Shown: positions 1 to 10,816, numbered from the stretch's first letter. The stretch: 64,000 nt of DNA from Misgurnus anguillicaudatus (GCF_027580225.2 NC_073341.2:16986501-17050500), one strand, 5' to 3'. Translations and numbers: made by a program. The notes: generated by a model not told the origin, from the sequence alone.

Positions 1-14
1 ACCTTCGGCGCAAT

Positions 15-861
15 GCACACACAGCACAGCAAGCTCACAATGCACAGCAAGCACACAAAGCACAGCAATTACACAAATCACAGCAGGCACACAAAGCACA
101 GCAAGCTCACAAAGCACAGCAAGCACACAAAGCACAGCAAGCACACAAAGCACAGCAAGCACACAAAGCACAACAAGCACACAAAGCATAGCAAGATCAC
201 AAAGCACAGCAATTACACAAATCACAGCCGGCACACAAAGCACAGCAAGCTCACAAAGCACAGCAAGAACACAAAGCACAGCAAGCACACAATGCACAGC
301 AAGCACAGCAATTACACAAATCACAGCAAGCACACAAAGCACAGCAAGCACACAAAGCACAGCAAGCTCACAATGCACATCAAGCACACAAAGCACAGCA
401 ATTACACAAATCACAGCAGGCACACAAATCACAGCAAGCTCAGAAAGCACAGCAAGCACACAAAGCACACAAAGCACAGCAAGCTCACAATGCACAGCAA
501 GCACACAAAGCACAGCAATTACACAAATCACAGCAGGCACACAAAGCACAGCAAGCTCACAAAGCACAGCAAGGACACAAAGCACAGCAAGCACACAAAG
601 CACAACAAGCACACAAAGCATAGCAAGAACACAAAGCACAGCAATCACACAAATCACAGCCGGCACACAAAGCACAGCAAGCTCACAAAGCACAGCAAGC
701 ACACAAAGCACAGCAAGCACACAAAGCACAGCAAGCACAGCAATTACACAAATCACAGCAGACACACAAAGCACAGCAAGCTCACAAAGCACAGCAAGCA
801 CACAAAGCACAGCAAGCATAGCAAGCACACAAAGCACAGCAAGCTCACAAAGCACAGCAAG
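15..861 (+). repeat. 18-bp minisatellite, about 47 copies
   Basis: The period is CACACAAAGCACAGCAAG, itself two related 9-mers. Variants start CTCACA, or read AATTACACAAATCACAGC with AGG at the end. Because 18 is a multiple of three and stops are rare, the array is open in several frames on both strands. The 294-codon frame at 13-897 (His-Thr-Lys-His-Ser-Lys repeats) is therefore not good evidence of a gene. Confidence 0.95.
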
Positions 862-961
862 AACCACCATAAAGCAGAGCAACAACAGCAAACATGAAAA
901 AATAGAACACATGTGAACTACAGACAGGTTGAGAAGAATTGATGAGGAAGAACAAAACGTC

Positions 962-1570
962 ATGACTCAGGTGGGATTTGAACCCAGGAACTCAGAATCT
1001 CAATGCATATGATTATCTAGATGCGCCACTCAGTTGACACAGTTCATGAGGCAGCAGACAAGAGATTAGAGAGCTGAAAGGATTAACATATGTCAATCAT
1101 CAAAGATGCAGGAAAGACACAGCAGAAGCACCACAATGCAGAGCAACAACAGCAAACATGAAAAAATAGAACACATGTGAACTACAGACAGGTTGAGAAG
1201 AATTGATGAGGAAGAACAAAACGTCATGACTCAGGTGGGATTTGAACCCAGGAACTCAGAATCTCAATGCATATGATTATCTAGATGCGCCACTCAGTTG
1301 ACACAGTTCATGAGGCAGCAGACAAGAGATTAGAGAGCTGAAAGGATTAACATATGTCAATCATCAAAGATGCAGGAAAGACACAGCAGAAGCACCACAA
1401 TGCAGAGCAACAACAGCAAACATGGAAAAATAGAACACATGTGAACTACAGACAGGTTGAGAAGAATTGATGAGGAAGAACAAAACATCATGACTCAGGT
1501 GGGATTCGAACCCAGGAACTTAGAATCTAAATGCAATTGGTTATGTAGATGCGCCACTCAGTTGACACAG
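962..1570 (-). repeat. Three tRNA-like modules in a 264-bp tandem repeat
   Basis: Minus-strand B-box-like cores lie at 973-985, 1237-1249 and 1501-1513 (GGTTYRAATCC read on minus). On minus the A-box-like TGGCGCATCTAG lies 44 bases before the B box, the canonical spacing of an intronless tRNA. The T stem has about 4 of 5 pairs. The acceptor stem does not pair well, so these are tRNA-derived modules and not functional tRNA genes. Confidence 0.75.
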
Positions 1571-2108
1571 TTCATGAGGCAGCAGACAAGAGATTAGAGA
1601 GCTGAAAGGATTAACATGTCAATCACCAAAGATGCAGAATTGACACAGCAGAAGTAGAAATAACAGAAATACAATGTACATTAGTTCAAGTGAAATTGAA
1701 GACAAGCAGATCATTATGTATAGTGATGCTATACAATGTAATATACAGTCACATTAATTTATTACTATGACAAATAGACAACGTCACAGGCACGGTAAAC
1801 TTTACAGTGGTATTTCTAAGAAAGAGAACAGAATATCAAAAATCTGTTCGGTCACATCTGTGCGGATTGCTCCAAACATTATACGAGCAGAACCTGACAT
1901 AAAATACACAAAATTTGTAAAAGGAGTAGCGAAAAAATCATTTACCATATGCCTTACAATAACACCTGATTATAATGTTGGAAAATGACAAACAAGGTAT
2001 CGTTGCGATCGGCATAAAACAGTGAATACAATTTCACAAAGAATATGTACATCAGACAAAGTATTCAGAAGTAATAAGCAGTTCAATAAGAACTGTTATA
2101 GTTTATAA

Positions 2109-2122
2109 CCCCTAGGTGGCGC
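2109..2122 (+). promoter_or_regulatory. CTCF-like motif (representative of about 92-97)
   Basis: CCCCTAGGTGGCGC fits the vertebrate CTCF core CCASYAGRKGGCRS at 13 of 14 positions; position 3 is C instead of A. Equivalent motifs recur two to five times per unit, always on +. Binding is not shown by sequence alone. Confidence 0.4.
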
Positions 2123-2231
2123 TGTACTCTGACTTCCCATGTACCTTCAGGACATCATGTCGAAGCTCCTTACCATTTTTTGCGCGGATATGTCCAATAG
2201 TTCAAAAAATATAACAATTTATTTGAAATTT

Positions 2232-2242
2232 CAAAATGGCGG
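2232..2242 (-). promoter_or_regulatory. YY1-like motif (representative)
   Basis: Read on minus, CCGCCATTTTG matches the core of the YY1 consensus GCCGCCATNTTG. The same position in most units reads AAAATGGCGGACAG. Function is inferred only. Confidence 0.35.
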
Positions 2243-2677
2243 ACAGGCGGTTTGGTCAAACCCGGCATAATTCACATCGACAGATGCGGCATGAGGTAAG
2301 CAATCCATAGACATCAAGATCATAATTTTCTGACAAACAGTTCAGAAGTTATGGGAAATAATAGCCTATTTTTCTATCTCATGACCCATAGGTGGCGCTG
2401 TCACCGAATTTGGCATGGACCCCAAGTTCATGGTCCACATGAAGTGTACCAAATTTCATTTCAATTGATCAAAGAATGACTGAGCTACAGCTTCAGAACC
2501 ATTTTTGTGTCAACCTCGTTAAGTTTGCGCATTTATTACTTTTGAACAAAGATCAATATCAAAATTCTGTTCGGTCATTTCTATGCGGCTCACTCCAAAG
2601 ATCATCTGTGCCAAATCTCATAAGAATTGAACCGCATTTGAAGGAGGAGTAGCGAAAAAACGAAATACTGTACATTT

Positions 2678-2688
2678 CAAAATGGCCG
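2678..2688 (-). promoter_or_regulatory. Second YY1-like motif of the unit
   Basis: CAAAATGGCCG on + resembles the CAAGATGGCCG YY1 site known in mammalian L1 promoters. It sits just after the GGAGTAGCGAAAAAA sequence in nearly every unit. Confidence 0.35.
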
Positions 2689-2966
2689 CTACTGTAATGG
2701 GTGGAGTCTTACTGTAAAGTATCAAATTCAATAATTGGAATGAGAGCAATCACGTGTACTAAGTAGAATTTTCATAGATCAAATGGTTCACTATTTATAA
2801 CAGTTTGAACATTGATTTTTTGCACTGCTGGTGGCGCTATAGAGTTATTGCTAGAGACCCCATTTTTGGTCACATGACTATTTATGACCACCTCTACAAC
2901 TGTGCCAAATTTCATCATTTTCCTATGTACGGTTCATAGGGCTGCCATAGACTCCCATGGGACGAT

Positions 2967-2989
2967 AATAATAATAATAATAATAATAC
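2967..2989 (+). repeat. (TAA)n microsatellite
   Basis: A TAA tract between the unit body and the 3' hairpin module. It ends in TACTAAC, which is conserved at this position in many units. Confidence 0.9.
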
Positions 2990-2999
2990 TAACAATTCC

Positions 3000-3036
3000 A
3001 ATAGGTGTCTCAGCACCTTCGGTGCTTGACCCCTAA
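3000..3036 (+). repeat. 3' terminal hairpin module, GACCCC type
   Basis: AGCACC-TTC-GGTGCT at 3012-3026 forms a perfect 6-bp stem, followed by TGACCCCTAA. GGTGCTTGACCCC is the exact reverse complement of the 5' GGGGTCAAGCACC of class M and B units. A hairpin just before a CTAA end resembles Helitron-type 3' termini. Confidence 0.8.
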
Positions 3037-3082
3037 ATATAGCTGCAAGCAGCAACACGGGGTCAAGCACCTTCGGCGCAAT

Positions 3083-3155
3083 GCACACAAAGCACAGCAA
3101 GCACACAAAGCACAGCAAGCTCACAATGCACAGCAAGCACACAAAGCACAGCAAG
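3083..3155 (+). repeat. 18-bp minisatellite, about 4 copies
   Basis: The shortest expanded array in the window. It is flanked by GCGCAATG on the left and GAACCACCACAATGCAGAGC on the right, the same flanks as the longer arrays. Confidence 0.9.
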
Positions 3156-3255
3156 AACCACCACAATGCAGAGCAACAACAGCAGACATGGAAAAACAGA
3201 ACACATGTGAACTACAGACAGTTTGAGAAGAATTGATGAGGAAGAACAAAACGTC

Positions 3256-3600
3256 ATGACTCAGGTGGGATTCGAACCCAGGAACTCAGAATCTCAATGG
3301 ATCTGGTTAACTAGATGCACCACTCAGTTGACACAGTTCATGAGGCAGCAGACAAGAGATTAGAGAGCTGAAAGGATTAACATATGTCAATCACCAAAGA
3401 TGCAGGAAAGACACAGCAGAAGCACCACAATGCAGAGCAACAACAGCAAACATGGAAAAATAGAACACATGTGAACTACAGACAGGTTGAGAAGAATTGA
3501 TGAGGAAGAACAAAACATCATGACTCAGGTGGGATTCGAACCCAAGAACTCAGAAACTCTATGCGGTTGCCTTACTCGCCACGCCACTCAGTTGACACAG
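3256..3600 (-). repeat. Two tRNA-like modules
   Basis: Cores GGGATTCGAACCC at 3267-3279 and 3531-3543, 264 bp apart. The second module reads TTACTCGCCACGCCACTCAG in the A-box region, so its A box is degraded. Confidence 0.7.
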
Positions 3601-5019
3601 TTCAAGGGACAGCAGAAAAGAGATTACAGAGATGCAGGATTGATATATGCCAATTACCAAAGATGTAGAAATGACACCACAGAGCAGAAATAACAGAAAT
3701 ACAATGTATATGAGAATCAAAAAGCTCAAGTGAGATTGAAGATAAGAAAAACATTCTGTAGAGCAACGTTATAAAATGTAATATACAGTAATTAACTATG
3801 ACAAATAGACAACATCACAGGCACGATCAACTTTACAGAGGTATTTCTCAAAAAACTGCCTAGGTGCTAGAAAAATCTGTTCAGTCATTCCTGTGCGGAT
3901 TGCTCCAAACATTATACCAGCAGAACCTGGCATAAAATAAACAAAATTTGTAAAAGGAGTAGCGAAAAGATCATTTACCATATGCCTTACAATAACACAT
4001 GAATAGAATGTTGGAAAATGACAAATGAGGTATCTTTGCAATCGGCATAAACCAGTGAATACAATTTCACAAAGAAATTAATATCAGACAAAGTATTCAG
4101 AAGTTATAAGCAGTTCCATAAGAACTGTTATAGTTTATAACCCCTAGGTGGCGCTGTACTCTGACTTCCCAGGTACCTTCAGGACATCATGTCGAAGCTC
4201 CTTACTAATTTTTGCGCGGATATGTCCAATAGTTCAAAAAATATAACAAATTATGTGAAATTTCAAAATGGCTGACAGGCGGTTCGGTCAAACCCGGCAT
4301 AATACACATCCACAAATGCGGCATGATGTAAGCAATCCATAGACATCAAGACCATAATTTTCTGACAAACAGTTAAGAAGTTATGGGCAAAAATAGCCTA
4401 TTTTCATATCTCATGACCCATAGGTGGCGCTGTCACCAAATTTGGCATGAACCCCAAGTTCATGGTCCACATTAAGTGTACCAAAATTCATTTCAATTGA
4501 TCAAAGAATGACCGAGGTACAGCTTCAGAACCATTTTTGCGTCAACCTCGTTAAGTTTGCGCATTTATTACTTTTGAAAAAAGTTAAATATCAAAATTCT
4601 GTTCGGTCATTTCTGTGCGGCTCACTACAAAGATCACCTGTGACAAATTTCATAACAATTGCCCCAAATTTGAAGGAGGAGTAGCGAAAAAACTAAATAC
4701 TGTACATTTCAAAATGGCTGCTACTGTAATGGGTGGAGTCTTACTGTAAGGTATTAAAAACAATAAGCATGAGGAGAGCAATCACGTGTACTAAGTAGAA
4801 TTTTCATAGATCAAACGGATCTGCAGTTATAACCATTTGAACATTGAATTTTTGCACTGCTGGTGGCGCTATAGAGTTACGGCTAGAGACCCCATTTTTG
4901 ACCACCTGGCTATTTATGACCTCCACTACAACTGTGCCAAATTTCATCATTTTCCTACATACGGTTCATAGGGCTGCCATAGACACCAATGGCTAAGAAG
5001 AAGAAAAAAGTACAATTCC

Positions 5020-5056
5020 AATAGGTGTCTCAGCACCTTCGGTGCTTGACCCCTAA
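5020..5056 (+). repeat. 3' terminal hairpin module, GACCCC type
   Basis: Hairpin AGCACC-TTC-GGTGCT followed by TGACCCCTAA. Unit 3 begins on the next base. Confidence 0.8.
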
Positions 5057-6575
5057 ATATAGCTGCAAGCAGCGATTCGGGGCCAAGCACCTTCAGCGCA
5101 ATGAGCACCCAAAGCACAGCATGCAACATTGAAGGTATCAATGACCCAATGCGCATTGAACACCCAAGGTGAATCAAGAACACAAGGCGCAGCAAGTACC
5201 CAAAGCGTAGCAGTCACCAATCAGAACCACCGCAGTGCAGAGCAGCAACAGAAAACATGACGAAAATAGAACATATGTGAACTACAGACAGGTCAAGAAG
5301 AATAGGTGAGAAAGAACAAAACTTTAATAGAACAAATTAAAACTTGCCCCAGGCGGGATTTGAACCCAAGAACTCAGAATCTCTTTGCATGTGACTAACA
5401 CGACACACCATTTAGTTGACAGAGTTCATGAGGCAGCAGAATAGAGTGTACAGAGATGAAAGCATTGACAAATGCCAATCACCACAGATGCAGAAATGAC
5501 ACAGCAGAGCAGATATAACAGAAATATAATGTATATAAGAATCAACAAGCTCAAGTGAGGTTGAAGACAAGAAGAACATTCTGTACAGAAACGCTATGAA
5601 ATGTAATATACCGTAATTAACTATGACAAATAGACAACATCACAGGCACGGTCAACTTTGGAGCAATATTTCTAAGAAAGAGAACAGAATATAAAAAATC
5701 TGTTCGGTCATTTCTGTGCGGATTGCTCCAAACATTATACGAGCAGAACCTGGCATAAAATAAACAAAATTTGTAAAAGGAGTAGCGAAAAGATCATCTA
5801 CCATATGCCTTACAATAACACATGAAAAGAATGTTGGAAAATGACAAACAAGGTATCGTTGTGATCGGCATAAACCAGTGAAACTAATTCCACAAAGAAT
5901 ATATATATCAGACGAACGATTCAGAAGTTATGTGCAAAAATAGCCTTTTTTCATATCTCATGACCCATAGGTGGCGCTGTGACCAAATTTGGCATGGACC
6001 CCAGTTCATGGTCGACATGAAGTGTACCAAATTTCATTTCGATTGATCAAAAAATGACCGAGATACAGCTTCAGAAACAATTTTGCGTCAACCTCGTTAA
6101 GTTCACGCATTTATTACTTTTAAATAAAGATAAATATCAAAATTCTGTTTGGTCATTTCTATGCGGCTCACTCCAAAGATCACCTGTGCCAAATTTCATA
6201 ACAGTTGAACCAAATTTGAAGGAGGAGTAGCGAAAAAACGAAATACTGTACATTTCAAAATGGCCGCTACTGTAATGGGTGGAGTCTTAATGTAAGGTAT
6301 TAAAAACAATAAGCATGAGGAGAGCAATCACCTGTACTAAGTAGAATTTTCATAGATCAAACGGATCACCAGTTATAACTATTTGAACATTGAATTTTTG
6401 CACTGCTGGTGGCGCTACAGAGTTACTGCTAGAGACCCCATTTTTGGCCACATGACTATTTATGACCACCACTACAACGGTGCCAAATTTCATCATTTTC
6501 CTACATACGGTTCATAGTGCTGCCATAGACTCCCATTGGGGAAGAAGAAAAAATTACTAACAGAAACAATGACCA
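5057..6575 (+). repeat. Unit 3, class A'
   Basis: The 5' end is GATTCGGGGCCAAGCACC. The stretch bearing the CAGTTCTATAAGAACTG hairpin and the first GGTGGCGCT is missing, so only two motifs remain (5970, 6408). The unit ends without the 3' hairpin, in ACAGAAACAATGACC joined directly to ATATAGCTGC. It is paralogous to units 19 and 31, but its 3' body (CACTGCTGGTGG) is of the class M/B kind, which suggests a recombinant. Confidence 0.85.
5342..5424 (-). repeat. tRNA-like module, class A'
   Basis: The core GGGATTTGAACCC is at 5355-5367. The A-box region reads ACACACCATTTAG on + and is poorly conserved. Confidence 0.6.
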
Positions 6576-6622
6576 ATATAGCTGCAAGCAGCAACACGGG
6601 GTCAAGCACCTTCGGCGCAATG

Positions 6623-7162
6623 CACACAAAGCACAGCAAGCTCACAATGCACAGCAAGCACACAAAGCACAGCAAGCTCACAAAGCACAGCAAGCACACA
6701 AAGCACAGCAAGCACACAAAGCACAGCAATTACACAAATCACAGCAGGCACACAAAGCACAGCAATCTCACAAAGCACAGCAAGCTCACAAAGCACAGCA
6801 AGCTCACAAAGCACAGCAAGCACACAAAGCACAGCAAGCACACAAAGCACAGCAAGCACACAAAGCACAGCAAGAACACAAAGCACAGCAATTACACAAA
6901 TCACAGCAAGCTCACAAAGCACAACAAGCTCACAAAGCACAGCAAGCACACAAAGCACAGCAAGCACACAAAGCACAGCAATTACACAAATCACAGCAGG
7001 CACACAAAGCACAGCAAGCTCACAAAGCACAGCAAGCACACAAAGCACAGCAAGCTCACAAAGCATAGCAAGCTCACAAAGCACAGCAAGCTCACAAAGC
7101 ACAGCAAGCTCACAAAGCACAGCAAGCTCACAAAGCACAGCAAGCTCACAAAGCACAGCAAG
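6623..7162 (+). repeat. 18-bp minisatellite, 30 copies
   Basis: 540 bp, exactly 30 periods. The last part is a homogeneous run of the CTCACAAAGCACAGCAAG variant (about 7021-7160), which suggests recent local expansion. Open frames of 235 codons on + and 220 codons on - both cover it. Confidence 0.95.
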
Positions 7163-7262
7163 AACCACCATAATGCAGAGCAACAACAGCAAACATGGAA
7201 AAATAGAACACATGTGAACTACAGACAGGTTGAGAAGAATTGATGAGGAAGAACAAAACATC

Positions 7263-7607
7263 ATGACTCAGGTGGGATTTGAACCCAGGAACTCAGAATC
7301 TCAATGCATATGATTAACTAGATGCGCCACTCAGTTGACACAGTTCATGAAGCAGCAGACAAGAGATTAGAGAGCTGAAAGGATTAACATATGTCAATCA
7401 CCAAAGATGCAGGAAAGACACAGCAGAAGCACCACAATGCAGAGCAACAACAGCAAACATGGAAAAATAGAACACATGTGAACTACAGACAGGTTGAGAA
7501 GAATTGATGAGGAAGAACAAAACATCATGACTCAGGTGGGATTCGAACCCAGTAACTTAGAATCTAAATGCAAATGGTTAACTAGATGCGCCACTCAGTT
7601 TACACAG
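7263..7607 (-). repeat. Two tRNA-like modules
   Basis: Cores at 7274-7286 (GGGATTTGAACCC) and 7538-7550 (GGGATTCGAACCC), 264 bp apart. Both A-box regions read GATGCGCCACTCAG on +. Confidence 0.75.
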
Positions 7608-9003
7608 TTCATGAGGCAGCAGACAAGAGACTAGAGAGCTGAAAGGATTAACATGTCAATCACCAAAGATGCAGAATTGACACAGCAGAAGTAGAAATAA
7701 CAGAAATACAATGTACATTAGTTCAAGTGAAATTGAAGACAAGCAGATCATTATGTATAGTGATGCTATACAATGTAATATACAGTCACATTAATTTATT
7801 ACTATGACAAATAGACAACGTCACAGGCACGGTGAACTTTAGAGTGGTATTTCTAAGAAAGAGAACAGAATATCAAAAATCTGTTCGGTCACATCTGTGC
7901 CGATTGCTCCAAACATTATACGAGCAGAACCTGACATAAAATACACAAAATTTGTAAAAGGAGTAGCGAAAAAATCATTTACCATATGCCTTACAATAAC
8001 ACCTGAACATAATGTTGGAAAATGACAAACAAGGTATCGTTGCGATCAGCATAAAACAGTGAATACAATTTCACAAAGAAAATGTATATCAGACAATGTA
8101 TTCAGAAGTTATAAGCAGTTCAATAAGAACTGTTATAGTTTATAACCCCTAGGTGGCGCTGTACTCTGACTTCCCATGTACCTTCAGGACATCATGTCGA
8201 AGCTCCTTACCATTTTTTGCGCGGATATGTCCAATAGTTAAAAAAATATAACAATTTATTTGAAATTTCAAAATGGCGGACAGGCGGTTTGGTCAAACCC
8301 AGCATAATTCACATCGACAGATGCGGCATGAGGTAAGCAATCCATAGAAATCAAGATCATCATTTTCTGACAAACAATTCAGAAGTTATGGGCAAAAATA
8401 GCCTATTTTTCTATCTCATGACCCATAGGTGGCGCTGTCACCAAATTTGGCATGGACCCCAAGTTCATGGTCCACATGACGTGTACCAATTTTCATTTCA
8501 ATTGATCAAAGAATGACTGAGCTACAGCTTCAGAACCATTTTTGCGTCAACCTCGTTAAGTTTGCGCATTTATTACTTTTGAACAAAGATCAATATCAAA
8601 ATTCTGTTCGGTCATTTCTATGCGGCTCACTCCAAAGATCATCTGTGCCAAATCTCATAAGAATTGAACCGCATTTGTAGGAGGAGTAGCGAAAAAACGA
8701 AATACTGTACATTTCAAAATGGCCGCTACTGTAATGGGTGGAGTCTTACTGTAAAGTATCAAATTCAATAAGCACGATGAGTGCAATCACATGTACTAAG
8801 TAGATTTTTCATAGATCAAATGGTTCACCAATTATAACAGTTTGAACATTGATTTTTTGGACTACTGGTGGCGCTATAGAGTTACTGCTAAAGACCCCAT
8901 TTTTGGTCACATGACTATTTATGACCACCTCTACATCTGTGCCAAATTTCATCATTTTCCTATGTACGGTTCATAGGGCTGCCATAGACTCCCATTGGGG
9001 AAA

Positions 9004-9037
<34 letters not shown>
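9004..9037 (+). repeat. (TAA)n microsatellite
   Basis: One of the two longest TAA tracts in the window. It precedes TACTAACAAAAACAATAGG and the 3' hairpin. Confidence 0.9.
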
Positions 9038-9039
<2 letters not shown>

Positions 9040-9048
9040 AACAAAAAC

Positions 9049-9085
9049 AATAGGTGTCTCAGCACCTTCGGTGCTTGACCCCTAA
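9049..9085 (+). repeat. 3' terminal hairpin module, GACCCC type
   Basis: The hairpin is at 9061-9075 with a TTC loop. Confidence 0.8.
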
Positions 9086-9132
9086 ATATAGCTGCAAGCA
9101 GCAACACGGGGTCAAGCACCTTCGGCGCAATG

Positions 9133-9688
9133 CACACAAAGCACAGCAAGCACACAAAGCACAGCAAGCTCAATGCACAGCAAGCACACAAAGCACAGCA
9201 AGCACACAAAGCACAGCAAGCACACAAATCACAGCAGGCACACAAAGCACAGCAAGCTCACAAAGCACAGCAAGCTCACAAAGCACAACCAGCACACAAA
9301 GCAGTGCAAGCATACAAATCACAGCAAGCTCACAAAGCACAGCAAGCACACAAAGCACAGCAAGCACACAAAGCACAGCAAGCACACAAAGCACAGCAAG
9401 AACACAAAGCACAGCAATTACACAAATCACAGCAGGCACACAAAGCACAGCAAGCTCACAAAGCACAGCAAGCACACAAAGCACAGCAAGCACACAAAGC
9501 ACAGCAAGCACACAAAGCACAGCAATAACACAAATCACAGCAGGCACACAAAGAACAGCAAGCTCACAAAGCACAGCAAGCATACAAAGCACAGCAAGCA
9601 CACAAAGCATAGCAAGCTCACAAACCACAGCAAGCACACAAAGCACAGCAAGCTCACAAAGCACAGCAAGCTCACAAAGCACAGCAAG
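9133..9688 (+). repeat. 18-bp minisatellite, about 31 copies
   Basis: Interrupted by out-of-phase changes, for example CAAGCTCAATGCACAG near 9167, which shift the open frame. Three overlapping + frames of 132 to 229 codons result. Confidence 0.95.
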
Positions 9689-9788
9689 AACCACCATAAT
9701 GCAGAGCAACAACAGCAAACATGGAAAAATAGAACACATGTGAACTACAGACAGGTTGAGAAGAATTGATGAGGAAGAACAAAACGTC

Positions 9789-9869
9789 ATGACTCAGGTG
9801 GGATTTGAACCCAGGAACTCAGAATCTCAATGCATATGATTAACTAGATGCGCCACTCAGTTGACACAG
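9789..9869 (-). repeat. tRNA-like module
   Basis: The core GGGATTTGAACCC is at 9800-9812, with the A-box region GATGCGCCACTCAG intact. Confidence 0.75.
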
Positions 9870-10816
9870 TTCATTGGGCAGCAGAAAAGAGATATCAGTA
9901 TAATATCAATAAGAATTGTTATAGTTTATAACCCATAGGTGGCGCTGTACTCTGACTTCCCAGGTAACTTCAGGACATCATGTCAAAGTTTCTTACCAAT
10001 TTTTGCGCGGATATCTCGAATAGTTCAAAAAATATAACAATTTATGTGAAATTTCAAAATGGCGGACAGGCGGTTTGGTCAAACCCGGCATAATACATAT
10101 CGACAGATGCGGCATGAGGTAAGCAATCCATAGACATCAAGATCATAATTTTCTGACAAACAGTTCAGAAGTTATGGGCAAAAATAGCCTATTTTCCTAT
10201 CTCATTACCCATAGGTGGCGCTGTCACCAAATTTGGCATGGACCCCAAGTTCATGGTCCACATGAAGTGTACCAAATTTCATTTCAATTGATCAAAGAAT
10301 GACCGAGCTACAGCTTCAGAACCATTTTTGCGTCAACCTCGTTAAGTTTGCGCATTTATTACTTTTGAACAAAGATAAATATCAAAATTCTGTTCAGTCA
10401 TTTCTATGCGGCCCACTCCAAAGATCACCTGTGCCAAATCTCATAAGAATTGAACCACATTTGAAGGAGGAGTAGCGAAAAAACAAAATACTGTACATTT
10501 CAAAATGGCCGTTACTGTAATGGGTGGAGTTTTACTGTAAAGTATCAAATTCAATAAGCGGTATGAGAGCAATCACGTGTACTAAGTAGAATTTTCATAG
10601 ATCAAGCGGATCACCAGTTATAACCATTTGAACATTGAATATTTGCACTGCTGGTGGCGCTATAGAGTTAGGGCTAGAGACACCATTTTTGGTCACTTGA
10701 CTTTTCAGGACCACCTCTACAACTGTGCCAAATTTCATCATTTTCCTATGTACGGTTCATAGGGCTGCCATAGACTCCCATTGGGGAAAAATAATAATAA
10801 TAATACTGACAATTCC

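Larger units (their letters stand above)
1..3036 (+). repeat. Unit 1, class M composite repeat (5' end cut by window)
   Basis: The window opens inside the 13-bp subterminal repeat. On + the order is: minisatellite 15-861; three tandem copies of a 264-bp module, each with a tRNA-like segment; a body; and the 3' hairpin module. The body holds two collinear related blocks 723 bp apart (CTGTTCGGTCA at 1844 and 2567; GGAGTAGCG at 1923 and 2646). GGTGGCGCT lies at 2115, 2391 and 2830, and CAAAATGGC at 2232 and 2678. A (TAA)n tract precedes the 3' end. No frame outside the minisatellite resembles a protein family I recognise. Confidence 0.85.
3037..5056 (+). repeat. Unit 2, class M with short minisatellite
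   Basis: This unit begins with the GCTGCAAGCAGC hairpin and GGGGTCAAGCACC. Only about four minisatellite copies are present. Two tRNA-like modules follow; the second has a different central part from the usual class M module. GGTGGCGCT motifs lie at 4147, 4423 and 4862. An internal hairpin lies at 4105-4132 (CAGTTC/GAACTG with outer TATAA/TTATA). It is the close paralogue of unit 30. Confidence 0.85.
6576..9085 (+). repeat. Unit 4, class M
   Basis: Joined to unit 3 through the hairpin-less GACC junction. Holds a 540-bp minisatellite, two tRNA-like modules, GGTGGCGCT at 8152, 8428 and 8867, a long TAA tract and a GACCCC-type 3' module. The body is very close to those of units 6, 23 and 24 (shared CACTACTGG variant: GGACTACTGGTGG). 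Confidence 0.85.

Noticed and set aside
13..897. 294-codon open frame with His-Thr-Lys-His-Ser-Lys repeats
   Set aside because: It follows from an 18-bp minisatellite with almost no stops in several frames; similar frames exist on both strands, and copy number varies between units without a conserved protein.
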